Position numbers and translations under genes: made by a program
The notes under the pieces: model-generated
Seen by the model: only the letters and a program-made list of their open reading frames with translations
Told to the model about the DNA's origin: nothing
Databases searched by the model: none
Shown: positions 1-9,190 of the stretch, in pieces
Layout of the letters: every line of letters starts with the position of its first letter
Numbering within the stretch: position 1 is the first letter of the stretch
Assembly: GCF_000183725.1 (NCBI RefSeq)
Contig: NC_014762.1
Coordinates: 1,302,001 to 1,366,000 of the forward strand
DNA length: 64,000 bases
Direction: 5' to 3'
Source of the DNA: Sulfuricurvum kujiense DSM 16994
Lineage (GTDB): Bacteria > Campylobacterota > Campylobacteria > Campylobacterales > Sulfurimonadaceae

Positions 1-910
1 TTCCTGTTTTGTCGACGGCGAGGACGGTAATCGCTCCTAATGCTTCCACAGCGGATACACGACGTGTCAACACTTTGATTTTCGTAATACGCCACGCGCC
101 CAATGCCAAAAAGACGGTGAGAATGACGGGTATCTCTTCGGGAAGGGTTGCCATCGCCAGTGTAATCCCAGAGAGGATACTTTCCAACAGCGAGAGATCA
201 TTCAATCCCCAATTGATGAGGATAAGCGCAGATGCCAAAGCTAATGCGATAAGGCTTAACGCGCGGATAAGCGAACGGGAAGCTTTTTGTAAACCGGATA
301 TCGTTTCTTCGGTGCCGCTTAGCGATTGGCCGATATGTCCGACGGCCGTATCAACCCCTACGCTATGAACTCTGGCGTATCCGACCCCTTTGGTTACTAC
401 CGTACTGGCATACAACATCGCTTCGGGCACTTTTTCAACGGGGACCGATTCGCCGCTCAAAAGGGATTCGTCTACCGATAACTGTCCTTCCAACAAGTGT
501 GCGTCCGCTGCAATACGGTCACCTTCATGCAAGATCATCAGATCGCCGTGAACCACATCACGTCCCGGTATGCGGATCTCTGCTCCGTCTCGAATCACTA
601 ACGCACGTGGGGCGGAAAGATCTCGCAACGATTCCAGCGCACGCTGCGTTTTGTGTTCTTGAAACAGCGTGATAGCTATAACGACAAAGACAAAGGTGAG
701 TAAAAAAATCGCTTCGGCACGATCCCCCAGAATCAGATAGATACTTCCGGCTGCCAGCAACATTAGAAACATCGGTTCTTCAATGACGTTCAGTAAAATA
801 GAGGAGAGCTTTTTGGGTTCACTCTCCGGCAATGCGTTTAAACCGTATCGAATTTTATTGGATTGAACCTCTTTGGAATTTAATCCGATTAACAGCGTTT
901 CAGCTTTCAT
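1..910 (-). CDS. P-type cation-transporting ATPase, N-terminal part (cut by window edge)
   Basis: Membrane pump that couples ATP hydrolysis to cation transport. The minus-strand frame is open from an ATG at 910 to the window edge, about 303 residues. Visible in order: an N-terminal cation-ATPase segment, two hydrophobic helices, the actuator region with LSGESVPVEK, two more hydrophobic stretches, the PEEIP motif of membrane helix 4, and the DKTG phosphorylation site right at the edge. PEEIP points to the P2 (Ca2+/H+-like) class and not the CPx heavy-metal class. It follows pcm by 4 bases. The ion is not determinable because the later membrane helices are outside the window. Confidence 0.9.
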   Translation of the reverse strand, partial: MKAETLLIGLNSKEVQSNKIRYGLNALPESEPKKLSSILLNVIEEPMFLMLLAAGSIYLILGDRAEAIFLLTFVFVVIAITLFQEHKTQRALESLRDLSAPRALVIRDGAEIRIPGRDVVHGDLMILHEGDRIAADAHLLEGQLSVDESLLSGESVPVEKVPEAMLYASTVVTKGVGYARVHSVGVDTAVGHIGQSLSGTEETISGLQKASRSLIRALSLIALALASALILINWGLNDLSLLESILSGITLAMATLPEEIPVILTVFLALGAWRITKIKVLTRRVSAVEALGAITVLAVDKTG

Positions 911-914
911 GTAC

Positions 915-1529
915 TCATACAATCAGCGGGACGAATTGAAATCCGGGGAGTTCATAGCCATCAACGGTTCCATCCTCTTTTTTTGTAAGGCACCAAATAC
1001 TGTTTTGGACGGGGACAACAAGTCTTCCTTCCGTTTTAAGCTGCTCGAACAGGGTATCCGGTATTTTTGGTGCGCTTGCAGAAACGAGGATGCGATCATA
1101 TACTTCTCCTGGCTTTCCGAGAACCGAAGAAGTGCCTTGTGTGATAGATGCGTTGTCTATTCCCATTTTTTGCAAGCTTTGTTTACCGTACTCAACCAAT
1201 GAGGGGACGATTTCGATCCCTTCAACAAATCCTGACGCTCCGACAGCCGTAGTCAGAAGTGCCGTCGTCCACCCTGAACCTGAACCGATATCCAATATTT
1301 TGTTTCCAACGTTCGGTTGGAGAAGTTCAAGCATAATCGCAACGGTGTAAGGTTGTGATATTGTTTGCGCTCGTCCGATAGGCAAAGGGCGGTCTTCGTA
1401 TGCATACGGATAGAATTCATCGGGGACAAAAAGGATGCGATCACATTTCTCGAATGCATTGATAAGCAACGGGGAACGGAGAACGCCTGAAGAAATCAGA
1501 TAATTAACGAGCTGTTCATTACTCTGCAT
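915..1529 (-). CDS. pcm: Protein-L-isoaspartate O-methyltransferase
   Basis: Repairs damaged proteins by methylating L-isoaspartyl residues with S-adenosylmethionine. The chain has the PCMT signature around QTISQPYTVAIML and the SAM-binding loop ILDIGSGSGWTT. The frame is open 26 codons further upstream, but the ATG at 1529 has a good ribosome site (AGGAAAGAGGGA) just before it and clears the preceding gene, so I use it (about 204 aa, usual for the family). It sits between an unknown gene and the cation ATPase in one minus-strand run, probably co-transcribed. Confidence 0.9.
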   Translation of the reverse strand: MQSNEQLVNYLISSGVLRSPLLINAFEKCDRILFVPDEFYPYAYEDRPLPIGRAQTISQPYTVAIMLELLQPNVGNKILDIGSGSGWTTALLTTAVGASGFVEGIEIVPSLVEYGKQSLQKMGIDNASITQGTSSVLGKPGEVYDRILVSASAPKIPDTLFEQLKTEGRLVVPVQNSIWCLTKKEDGTVDGYELPGFQFVPLIV

Positions 1530-1539
1530 TCCCTCTTTC

Positions 1540-2013
1540 CTACTCTTTTTTTCCCATAATTTGGTCAAGATGGTAAAAAAGATTCGGATATTTTTTCTTG
1601 ATTTCACTTATCAGCCAGTCCAAATCGATGTTGACGACGGTGCTGTCGGATTGCGTCCGTGCCATTGTGCGGATACGCTCCATCGCCACTGCCCAGACAT
1701 CTTCAAAATCGATCGGCAAGCGCTGCCAAATCGCTTTTTCAAGTTTATGCTGGAAATTTTCGCTTTGAGTAACGGTTAGCAAACCAATGAGTTTTACAAT
1801 GGATTCGAAAGATGTGAGCGCATAGATTTGTTCTTCTTCATCCACAATGATCCACGGCTGATCTTTATTCCAACTCCCCTGTATCAGTTCGAGGGAACGA
1901 TGCCGTTCATCTGATCCGGAAGACATTTTCACGACCGTTATATCAGAAGGATCGATTCCCATTTTTTCGGAGATTTCCCCTATATGATTATGCAAATGAT
2001 CCGGATATGACAT
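1540..2013 (-). CDS. Conserved-looking hypothetical protein
   Basis: About 157 residues, soluble, no signal peptide or membrane segment, no domain I recognise. The frame is open further up, but a start at 2013 (MSYPDHLHNHIGE) lies 11 bases after the stop of the DksA-like gene and avoids overlap. The middle of the protein has a strand-rich segment (PWIIVDEEEQIYALTSFESIVKLIG region), followed by amphipathic helices. It lies in the pcm / DksA-like / Host_attach run, so a stress-related role is only a guess. Confidence 0.65.
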   Translation of the reverse strand: MSYPDHLHNHIGEISEKMGIDPSDITVVKMSSGSDERHRSLELIQGSWNKDQPWIIVDEEEQIYALTSFESIVKLIGLLTVTQSENFQHKLEKAIWQRLPIDFEDVWAVAMERIRTMARTQSDSTVVNIDLDWLISEIKKKYPNLFYHLDQIMGKKE

Positions 2014-2023
2014 TGCTGCTCTT

Positions 2024-2362
2024 TTATTCGCCGACGATCGTTCGCGCGGTAGGGTTGGCACTTAATCGAGCTACGGGGATAGGCTTGCCGGTTCTTTCAC
2101 AAATTCCGTAGGTACCTAATGCGATCTTATTGAGCGCCGCATTGATATCCGACATCTCTGCTTCCAGCTTTTGCAAAAGTGCCTGGTCGTTCGTATTGTC
2201 GATTTCAAGCCCCGCTATACCTTCTATATCGTCGATTTCATCTTCATCAACGATACTGCTCAGTTCTGCTTTTAACAAAGAGATGTTTTTTCCGATTTTT
2301 GCTTTTTCCGTTTTTAGGATCGCTTCGAATGATTTGATATCCAGATCATGTCGACTACTCAT
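2024..2362 (-). CDS. DksA/TraR-family protein with degenerate zinc finger
   Basis: 112 residues: a helical coiled-coil region followed by a DksA-type C-terminal segment (YGICERTGKPIPVARLSANP). Classical DksA has four zinc-binding cysteines; here only one remains, so zinc binding by the usual C4 site is unlikely. Such Cys-poor DksA-like proteins are known in several phyla. DksA proteins bind in the RNA polymerase secondary channel and modulate transcription with ppGpp; whether this one does is inference. It lies between the Host_attach gene and a hypothetical gene on the minus strand. Confidence 0.75.
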   Translation of the reverse strand: MSSRHDLDIKSFEAILKTEKAKIGKNISLLKAELSSIVDEDEIDDIEGIAGLEIDNTNDQALLQKLEAEMSDINAALNKIALGTYGICERTGKPIPVARLSANPTARTIVGE

Positions 2363-2412
2363 GGTGTCTCCGTTCTTTTAATTAAATATCCGGAAAATGC
2401 CGGAAAATGGAT

Positions 2413-2835
2413 TTAAAAATGCGAAATCAGATCTTCTACCGGACATTTGACAAGATCGGCGGCGATATTTTTTGCCAACGCATTCTGTGCGCTTTTCGAT
2501 AGGGCGGATATTAGTTCATTATGGTGCTTTGCAGGGAATGCAAGATAACAAGACTTTTCCGGAATATCGGCTAAAAATACAGAGATATCGTTTGCTATGT
2601 GATGAATCAACCGCTGTTGGCTTTCATGTTCGACACCGTGATCGTCTCCGCTCTCGTGTCTGAAGCGGCCCCGGCCGTCACTAAGGGTTTCCCCTGGAGT
2701 CTGTCGCCCTTCAATATAGTCTAAATCGTACTGAAGCTCCAAATGATATCGGTCTGTCTCTTCAATCCACTTCACCTGATAACACTTAAGTTCACCCATA
2801 TCGGCGACGATAAGATATTTGCCGTTATATTCCAT
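2413..2835 (-). CDS. Host_attach-family protein
   Basis: 140 residues. It resembles the family annotated as 'protein required for attachment to host cells' (PF10116): an N-terminal strand-rich nucleotide-binding-like segment, a central charged GRGRFRHESGDDHG stretch, and a C-terminal pattern (LAFPAKHHNELISALS, then AKNIAADLVKCPVEDL) typical of that family. The family name comes from an Agrobacterium phenotype and need not describe the function here. It is the first gene of the minus-strand run; the 140-bp gap to the divergent methyltransferase gene presumably holds both promoters. Confidence 0.65.
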   Translation of the reverse strand: MEYNGKYLIVADMGELKCYQVKWIEETDRYHLELQYDLDYIEGRQTPGETLSDGRGRFRHESGDDHGVEHESQQRLIHHIANDISVFLADIPEKSCYLAFPAKHHNELISALSKSAQNALAKNIAADLVKCPVEDLISHF

Positions 2836-2976
2836 CTGATCCTCCTTGTATTCTTGAAGATTATAAATGATTATTTTATATGATACTCTCGGAAATATAA
2901 AGAAAAGATTACAATATCCAAGTGGATAAATTTACTTTATAATGTGCAATGAGAAATAAATGAATAAAGAGTACAA

Positions 2977-3591
2977 ATGACGGAACGTTTCAATCAGGTT
3001 GCCAAAGAGTGGGACAAAGGGGACATGCGGCAAAACATTGCACACGCCGTATTTCAAACCATTACGAGCCGAATAGCTTTATTAAATCATATGAGTATTA
3101 TGGATTTCGGTGCGGGAACGGGGCTGCTCAGTTTTAAAATCGCTCCGATGGTCAAAAATGTCACAGGGGTAGATCTATCCGAAAAGATGCTCGAGCAGTT
3201 GGCAAGTAAAAACAGCGATAAAATATGTGTTGACGGTATCTGCCAAAATATTTGCGAAGTACCGTTGGATAAAAAATTTCACGGTATCGTCAGCTCGATG
3301 GCGATGCACCATGTGGAAGATACCGCCGATTTATTCAGAACGTTTCATAGCCATCTCCAACAAGACGGATTTATAGCAATTGCCGACTTGGAAGCCGAAG
3401 ACGGCACTTTCCATTCTCATGGAAACGATGGGGTGTACCATTTCGGATTTGAGAGGAATGCTTTGCGTGAAACGATAGAAAATGAGGGGTTTGAGAATGT
3501 CCGTTTTCATCATGCTTACACCGTTGAAAAAGAGGGACGAGGCTATCCTGTCTTTCTTGTAACCGCCCACAAACGAAACAGTTTAACATAA
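2977..3591 (+). CDS. Class I SAM-dependent methyltransferase
   Basis: 204 residues with a Rossmann methyltransferase core: motif I IMDFGAGTGLLSFKIA (about residues 39-54), an acidic end of strand 2 (GVDLSEKM), and a post-core SSMAMHHVEDTADLF segment similar to UbiE/Methyltransf_11 proteins. The substrate cannot be told from sequence. It is divergent from the Host_attach gene and followed closely by a membrane diguanylate cyclase. Confidence 0.8.
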   Translation: MTERFNQVAKEWDKGDMRQNIAHAVFQTITSRIALLNHMSIMDFGAGTGLLSFKIAPMVKNVTGVDLSEKMLEQLASKNSDKICVDGICQNICEVPLDKKFHGIVSSMAMHHVEDTADLFRTFHSHLQQDGFIAIADLEAEDGTFHSHGNDGVYHFGFERNALRETIENEGFENVRFHHAYTVEKEGRGYPVFLVTAHKRNSLT

Positions 3592-3640
3592 TCTAGTCGA
3601 TTTGTGCGAATGTATAAATAATCGACACGAGGACAGAATA

Positions 3641-5290
3641 ATGCAAATTCCTAAAAAGCTCCTTGTCAATGAAAAAGCATTCGCTTTATTATTAATAATA
3701 TTCGGTTTTTTTGGATTGGGCTTCATGACAATGCAGTATAAAAACCAAATGCTCGAATATAAAAAAGCCGTTTTAGAAAATGCCCATGTCCATATTTTAG
3801 GTCTTATGAACCTCAAAACATGGAACGATTTTTACGACGGCGTTTATGTTAAGAAGCGTCCCAATATCGTTGAAAACAGCTATATTGACAATGACGTAAT
3901 CGTTACGGATACCAATGAATCGCTTATCCGCATCAATCATGCGTGGATGCTCCGTCAGCTCTCGGAACGTATCCACAGTAAAATGTACAATTTTACGATC
4001 AGCAGTCTTCATCCCAAAAATCCGGTCAACAAAGCGAAGAGGTTTGAAGCAAGAGCTTTGCACTATCTCGAACAAAATCCGAAATTAAATTACTATTATG
4101 AATTTAACGATCAGGAAAGAAAACTCTATTTTCTCGAACCGCTCAAAGCAACCGATAAATGTATACAGTGTCATTATTATGAAAAGCCCGGTGAAAATCG
4201 CGGAGGGATTACCATCGTTCATGATACCGGTTTTTTGTATACGCAACGCCAAATGCTTCTGATTCAATCACTAATCGTCGGGGTAATATTTGTCGGGATG
4301 CTTGCTTTTATCTACAGAATGTACCGTTTATTGCTTCGGCACAATCGAAAATTAAAACATTTAAATGAAACATTGGAAGAAAAAGTAGATGAACGGACAC
4401 GTGAACTTGACGAACAGAACAACTATCTACAGGCTGTTTTGGACAGTAGTCCCGATATTATCATTATTACGGACGGAGAACATCTGCTCAGTGCCAACGG
4501 GAGTTTTTTCTCTTTTTTCCGATATGAAACATTAGAGGCGTTCAAACAAGAACACGAGTGTATCTGTGATTTTTTCGATAAAGTCGATGAACTGGAATAT
4601 CTTCATGACAAAAAAATTGATGGCCAGTTATGGCCGTTTTACCTACTTGATCATTCCGATATTAGACACAAGGTGCAAATGACGATCGATAGCCAAACCT
4701 TGTTTTTTTCGATCAAAGCGCGCCGTTTGGAAGGATCTGAAAATAAAGTTTTAGTAGAGCTTTCAGATATAACAGAAGTCGAAACTCAAAAAAAGAGCTT
4801 CGAAAAACTGGCCATTACCGATAAATTGACCGGACTGATTAACCGGTTTCAATTCGATATCTTGTGCGCCCATACCCTTAACAGTGCCAAACGCGATCGC
4901 GAGCCACTTTCGCTGATCATGTTTGATATCGATTTCTTTAAAAATGTGAACGATAATTTCGGTCATAATATCGGTGATATTACCCTGCGGCATACGGCAA
5001 AAACAATAGCGAAGCGTCTTCGATCGTCCGATATTTTTGCACGGTGGGGAGGGGAAGAATTTATGATACTTCTCCCTAAAAGCGGTTATGACGATGCCAT
5101 GAAATTGGCGGAAGATTTGAGAAGCTGTATTGAGAATGAAGTGTTCGAGGCGGTAGGGCATATTACCATCAGTTTCGGTGTCGCCGTAATGGAGCCGAAC
5201 GACGATGAAGCCTCGTTCCAGCAACGTGCCGACAAAGCCTTGTATATGGCTAAAAATCAGGGGCGTAATTGCGTCGCTTTTTGTCGTTAA
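3641..5290 (+). CDS. Membrane diguanylate cyclase with haem-c sensor (DUF3365) and PAS domains
   Basis: Would make c-di-GMP in response to a periplasmic signal. Order: first membrane helix (about residues 10-30), a periplasmic DUF3365/Tll0287-like domain with one CxxCH haem-c motif (KCIQCHYYE), second membrane helix, a coiled coil, a PAS-like domain, and a GGDEF domain with intact GGEEF (RWGGEEFMILLP). The start at 3641 has a GAGGA ribosome site; the upstream ATG at 3602 does not. It ends 58 bases before nifE, and the nifE sigma-54 promoter lies in that gap. A haem sensor beside nif genes suggests redox or oxygen sensing, but that is inference. Confidence 0.85.
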   Translation: MQIPKKLLVNEKAFALLLIIFGFFGLGFMTMQYKNQMLEYKKAVLENAHVHILGLMNLKTWNDFYDGVYVKKRPNIVENSYIDNDVIVTDTNESLIRINHAWMLRQLSERIHSKMYNFTISSLHPKNPVNKAKRFEARALHYLEQNPKLNYYYEFNDQERKLYFLEPLKATDKCIQCHYYEKPGENRGGITIVHDTGFLYTQRQMLLIQSLIVGVIFVGMLAFIYRMYRLLLRHNRKLKHLNETLEEKVDERTRELDEQNNYLQAVLDSSPDIIIITDGEHLLSANGSFFSFFRYETLEAFKQEHECICDFFDKVDELEYLHDKKIDGQLWPFYLLDHSDIRHKVQMTIDSQTLFFSIKARRLEGSENKVLVELSDITEVETQKKSFEKLAITDKLTGLINRFQFDILCAHTLNSAKRDREPLSLIMFDIDFFKNVNDNFGHNIGDITLRHTAKTIAKRLRSSDIFARWGGEEFMILLPKSGYDDAMKLAEDLRSCIENEVFEAVGHITISFGVAVMEPNDDEASFQQRADKALYMAKNQGRNCVAFCR

Positions 5291-5298
5291 ACGCTCAT

Positions 5299-5315
5299 CT
5301 CGCACACTTCTTGCA
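5299..5315 (+). promoter_or_regulatory. Sigma-54 (-24/-12) promoter of nifE
   Basis: CTCGCACACTTCTTGCA matches the -24/-12 consensus (TGGCAC-N5-TTGCA) with one change, C for the first G. It lies 34 bases before the nifE ATG. The identical 17-mer stands before nifN. I did not find a TGT-N10-ACA NifA site in the 150 bases upstream. Confidence 0.85.
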
Positions 5316-5348
5316 TTATTAACGTTACTTCAGCTTTAGGAGTAACCT

Positions 5349-6716
5349 ATGGTCAGCCGCGCAAAAATAAAAGAGCTTATGAATGAGAGCGCCTGTTCAC
5401 ACAGCAAAGATAAAAAACCCGGAGAGGGGTGTGATAAGCCAAAACCGGGGCTTGCCGCGGGTGGATGCGCGTTTGACGGCGCACAAATCTCTCTTTTCCC
5501 CTATGCCGATGCGGTACATCTTGTCCATGGACCTCAAACCTGTTTGGGGGCTTCATGGGAGACACGTGAGACAAAAACGTCGTATACCGGACGTGACCAT
5601 ACCCAAATGGGATTCACGACGGGGATCACGACGAATGACGTCATCTTCGGCGGAGACAAACGGCTTGATGCGTCGATCGACTACATCATGGAACATTACC
5701 GTCCTGAAGCCATTTTTGTCTATTCGACCTGTGTGACGGCATTGGTCGGAGACGATATTGATATGACCTGCCATCTCGCAAGCAAAAAACACGGAGTTCC
5801 CGTCGTTCCCGTTCATGCGGCAGGATTTGTCGGAAGCAAAAACCTCGGATCTCGTCTTGCTGGTGAAGCGGTGCTGGAGCATCTGATCGGGACAAAAGAG
5901 CCTGAAAAAACAACTCCTTATGATATTAATCTTATCGGAGATTACAATGTCACCGGAGATATGTGGCAGTATCTTCCCATTTTTGAGAAGATCGGAATCC
6001 GGGTACTCAGTTCAATGAGCGGAGACGGACGGGTAGGGGATATTCGGTGTGCCCATCGTGCAAAACTCAACGTCATCGTCTGCGCCAAATCGCTTATCAC
6101 GTTGACACGCAAGATGCAAGAGCAGTACGGTATTCCGTGGATTTCGGTTTCATTTTACGGCAAACGCGACACCAGTTTTGCCATACGTGAAATTGTGAAT
6201 GCGCTGGGATGCCCTGAACTTATCGCACGTGCCGAAGAGGTGATCGCCGAGGAAGAGGCGGGATTGGAAGCCAAACTGGCTCCGTACAAAGCGCTATTCG
6301 CAGGGAAAAAAGCGGTTTTGAATACGGGGGGAAACAAGGCGTGGTCGATAGCATCGGGATTGCAGGATTTGGGTATCGAAGTGGTCGCGACGAGTGTTGC
6401 AAAATCGACACAGGATGACATCGATAAAGCACGCGAATATCTGGGAGAAAACGGCGTTTTGATGACCAAACCGGCGGCAGAACAGGCCAAAGTAATCGAT
6501 TCGACGGGAGCTCATATCCTCCTCGCCGGAGGTCGGAGCCTCTATACGGCGATCAAGAAAAAAATCTCTTTTATCGATGTCAATCAGGAGAAGAAAACGA
6601 GCTACGGCGGATATAACGGACTGCTGAATTTGGCTGAAGATTTAAAATACGCCTTTCGTAATCCCGTATTTGCCAATGTCGGAAAGCCTGCGCCGTGGGA
6701 AGAGATGAATTACTGA
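5349..6716 (+). CDS. nifE: Nitrogenase FeMo-cofactor scaffold protein NifE
   Basis: NifE pairs with NifN into the heterotetramer on which the FeMo-cofactor precursor matures before transfer to NifDK. The 455 residues show the cluster-binding cysteines: C40 in LAAGGCAFDG, C65 in GPQTCLGASW, C128 in YSTCVTALVGDD, plus a cysteine-containing GDIRCAHRAKLNVIVC region. The C-terminal SYGGYNGLLNLAEDL is NifE-like. Length is normal. It is read alone here: the next gene is on the opposite strand and overlaps its 3' end by 7 bases, and nifN lies 7.5 kb away, which is unusual because nifEN are normally one operon. Regulation: sigma-54 promoter directly upstream, so NifA dependent. Confidence 0.95.
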   Translation: MVSRAKIKELMNESACSHSKDKKPGEGCDKPKPGLAAGGCAFDGAQISLFPYADAVHLVHGPQTCLGASWETRETKTSYTGRDHTQMGFTTGITTNDVIFGGDKRLDASIDYIMEHYRPEAIFVYSTCVTALVGDDIDMTCHLASKKHGVPVVPVHAAGFVGSKNLGSRLAGEAVLEHLIGTKEPEKTTPYDINLIGDYNVTGDMWQYLPIFEKIGIRVLSSMSGDGRVGDIRCAHRAKLNVIVCAKSLITLTRKMQEQYGIPWISVSFYGKRDTSFAIREIVNALGCPELIARAEEVIAEEEAGLEAKLAPYKALFAGKKAVLNTGGNKAWSIASGLQDLGIEVVATSVAKSTQDDIDKAREYLGENGVLMTKPAAEQAKVIDSTGAHILLAGGRSLYTAIKKKISFIDVNQEKKTSYGGYNGLLNLAEDLKYAFRNPVFANVGKPAPWEEMNY

Positions 6717-9190
6717 TTGGTAATATAATCTTTTAATTCATTAAGGGTGAGCGGTTTTGAATAGTAATACCCTTGAATTTCATGACACCCTTCATCCTGT
6801 AAGAAACAGAGCTGATCATGATTCTCTACCCCCTCGGCGGTAATGGAGAGACCGAACGTATTCGCCAGTGCGATGATCGCACGGGTAATAGCAATGCTTT
6901 CGGAGGAGAGAGGAAGATCATCGATAAACGACTTATCGATTTTCAGTCGGGTAACAGAGAGTTTTTGCAAATACGCCATCGATGAATAGCCGGTTCCAAA
7001 ATCATCGATGGCGATATTGATATTAAGATCACGAAGGGTACGTAAAATTGATAGCGCATGATCGGCATCGGTAGCTAGATAGCTCTCCGTCAATTCAATC
7101 TCAAGCCATTTCGGATCAATTTTGGTTTGATCGAGAACATCATTGAGGGTTTTAATAAAATCATCACGCTGCAACTGCAAAGAAGAGACATTGACCCCTA
7201 TGTGTTCCAACAGGTATCCTTCGTTACGTAGGAGCATAAAATCACTGCACGCCTGATTAAGAACCCATGCACCGAGTGTGAGGATCATTCCGGTCTCTTC
7301 AGCAAGAGGGATAAATGTATCGGGAGTGATTTTCCCCACTTCGCTGCTATTCCATCGAAGCAATGCTTCAACAGCTGTTATTTTCCCGGTCAAGGTTGAA
7401 GTTTTTGGCTGATAGAGAAGAAAAAACTCATCCTTTTTATCTATTGACGCCTTAAGAGCATGAATCATCATCGTTTTTTCTTCGATATCAACGGCAAGGT
7501 CATTTGTGAAAAAGCTGTAGCCGTTTCTTCCTTTGTCTTTTGATCGATACATTGCCATGTCGGCATTTTTGATCAGGTTATGAATGCTTTGTCCATCTTC
7601 AGGATAAATGGCTATTCCGATACTCGCAGTTGTACGGATTTCATGATCTTGACATAGAAACGGCAGATCAAAACTATTTAAAATCCCTTTTACGATTGAT
7701 TCAATCTCCTCATAGCCATCAAATCCTTCGATCAAAATATTAAATTCGTCTCCGCCGATCCGTGCGAGAATCTCTGAATCCCGAAGGGTTTGTCGTAGTC
7801 GAAGTGCAACTTCCTGCAGGAGAATATCCCCTATTTCATGCCCAAAAGTATCGTTTACTTGTTTGAATTGATCCAAATCAAGAAAAATAACACCAAAACG
7901 GCGGTTTAAGTGTTTTGCTTTTTCGATACAGTTTTCAAGAAGTACATAAAAAAGCCTTCTATTAGGGAGATCGGTTAGCGGATCGGTATCGGAGAGGTAT
8001 TTGAGTTGTTTCTGCGAAGCGATCAAGGCCCCTTCACGTTCATTAACCGTTGACGCGAGACGACGGACACTTCGCGAAATTGCCTCTAGTTCATCTCCCG
8101 TGTGTATGATAGACGAATGAGAATAATCATGCCGTTCGATTTTTTCGATCTGATTCATGAGTGCTTGAAGCGGTTGGGCGACCCCCCGATTAAACAATAT
8201 TTTTAAGATCCATAGAGTCAGAAAGGTGATCGCCAAAATCAAAATAACAAAGCTTATACGGTTTTCATTAAGCAATTTTTGAAGGGTAGATTTATCAAGA
8301 GCCGCAATGACATAGACCTTTCCATCGACCGTTTTGATCGAAGTTATACCGTTGAAATGATCTTCTTTATCATAGAGTATAGTATTTTTATCGGATGAAG
8401 AGGGATTGATCCCCTCAGGAATTGCCGCTTGAGACGATACGTCTATCCCTAAGTCCTTTGAGAGGGAAAGAAAATAGGGCTTGGAGACGTAATGGGACAT
8501 TTCGATATGGGCAATACACTCTTTCCCCTCTCCATCAAAGAGACTTTGATGCGATTTTATGACTAAATCGTTTCTGAAACGGTGATAGGTAATTGCACCG
8601 TTATTTTGCAAGAGTTCTTTTTGCGAATAATAGGAAACATGCTTGTAGGGTAGCAGCCAATGAGGTTTAAATGGATGACGGGTATATTCAGAATCATTTT
8701 CATAGCGACTGAAAAAGATCGGTATCCCCTTTTCAAACGAAACATAAGCCAGATAATATCCCTGAGATGTTTTGGTAACGAAGGCAACCAGTTCATCATG
8801 AGAATCGTACAGCGCAATGTCGTTGTTCATAGAGAGTTTGACACGGTTTAAAAGCTCTTCAACCAGCCTTTTTTTCTCCTCGTCCAACAAAACAGCGTTG
8901 TAATCGGTTTTGTCCTGATAGGCGTTAATCAGTTCGATAGAGGCGAGGAGGGCTTCGTCGTCTTTGATAAAAGCAATCCCATCTCTTAATTCGGTTTCGG
9001 TTTCACGCAGATGAATATTGAACCTATGAAAGGCATAGTCTATCCGTTCTTGAGTTGTTTTGGCAAAATTGTCTCGGAGAAAATAATCAAAATACAGACC
9101 GAGGATAACGGATAGTATGATTATTGCCGCTATCAGGATGAATGCGAGTTTTCCTCTCAATTTGAGAGATCGGTACAGTTTCCCTATCAT
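6710..9190 (-). CDS. Membrane GGDEF-EAL protein with periplasmic sensor and HAMP
   Basis: 826 residues. First membrane helix (about 15-38), a large periplasmic sensor (about 40-310), second membrane helix, HAMP linker, GGDEF domain with intact IGGDEF, and an EAL domain with EALLRW, a DDFGTGYSS motif and the other usual EAL residues. It could both make and degrade c-di-GMP; the net activity is not predictable. Its start overlaps by one base the stop of a periplasmic sugar-binding protein gene, so the two are translationally linked. The simplest reading is that the binding protein delivers a ligand signal to this sensor. Confidence 0.9.
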   Translation of the reverse strand: MIGKLYRSLKLRGKLAFILIAAIIILSVILGLYFDYFLRDNFAKTTQERIDYAFHRFNIHLRETETELRDGIAFIKDDEALLASIELINAYQDKTDYNAVLLDEEKKRLVEELLNRVKLSMNNDIALYDSHDELVAFVTKTSQGYYLAYVSFEKGIPIFFSRYENDSEYTRHPFKPHWLLPYKHVSYYSQKELLQNNGAITYHRFRNDLVIKSHQSLFDGEGKECIAHIEMSHYVSKPYFLSLSKDLGIDVSSQAAIPEGINPSSSDKNTILYDKEDHFNGITSIKTVDGKVYVIAALDKSTLQKLLNENRISFVILILAITFLTLWILKILFNRGVAQPLQALMNQIEKIERHDYSHSSIIHTGDELEAISRSVRRLASTVNEREGALIASQKQLKYLSDTDPLTDLPNRRLFYVLLENCIEKAKHLNRRFGVIFLDLDQFKQVNDTFGHEIGDILLQEVALRLRQTLRDSEILARIGGDEFNILIEGFDGYEEIESIVKGILNSFDLPFLCQDHEIRTTASIGIAIYPEDGQSIHNLIKNADMAMYRSKDKGRNGYSFFTNDLAVDIEEKTMMIHALKASIDKKDEFFLLYQPKTSTLTGKITAVEALLRWNSSEVGKITPDTFIPLAEETGMILTLGAWVLNQACSDFMLLRNEGYLLEHIGVNVSSLQLQRDDFIKTLNDVLDQTKIDPKWLEIELTESYLATDADHALSILRTLRDLNINIAIDDFGTGYSSMAYLQKLSVTRLKIDKSFIDDLPLSSESIAITRAIIALANTFGLSITAEGVENHDQLCFLQDEGCHEIQGYYYSKPLTLNELKDYITNQ

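Noticed and set aside
9-368. Plus-strand open frame at the left edge
   Set aside because: It is the antisense of a P-type ATPase with PEEIP and DKTG motifs on the minus strand.
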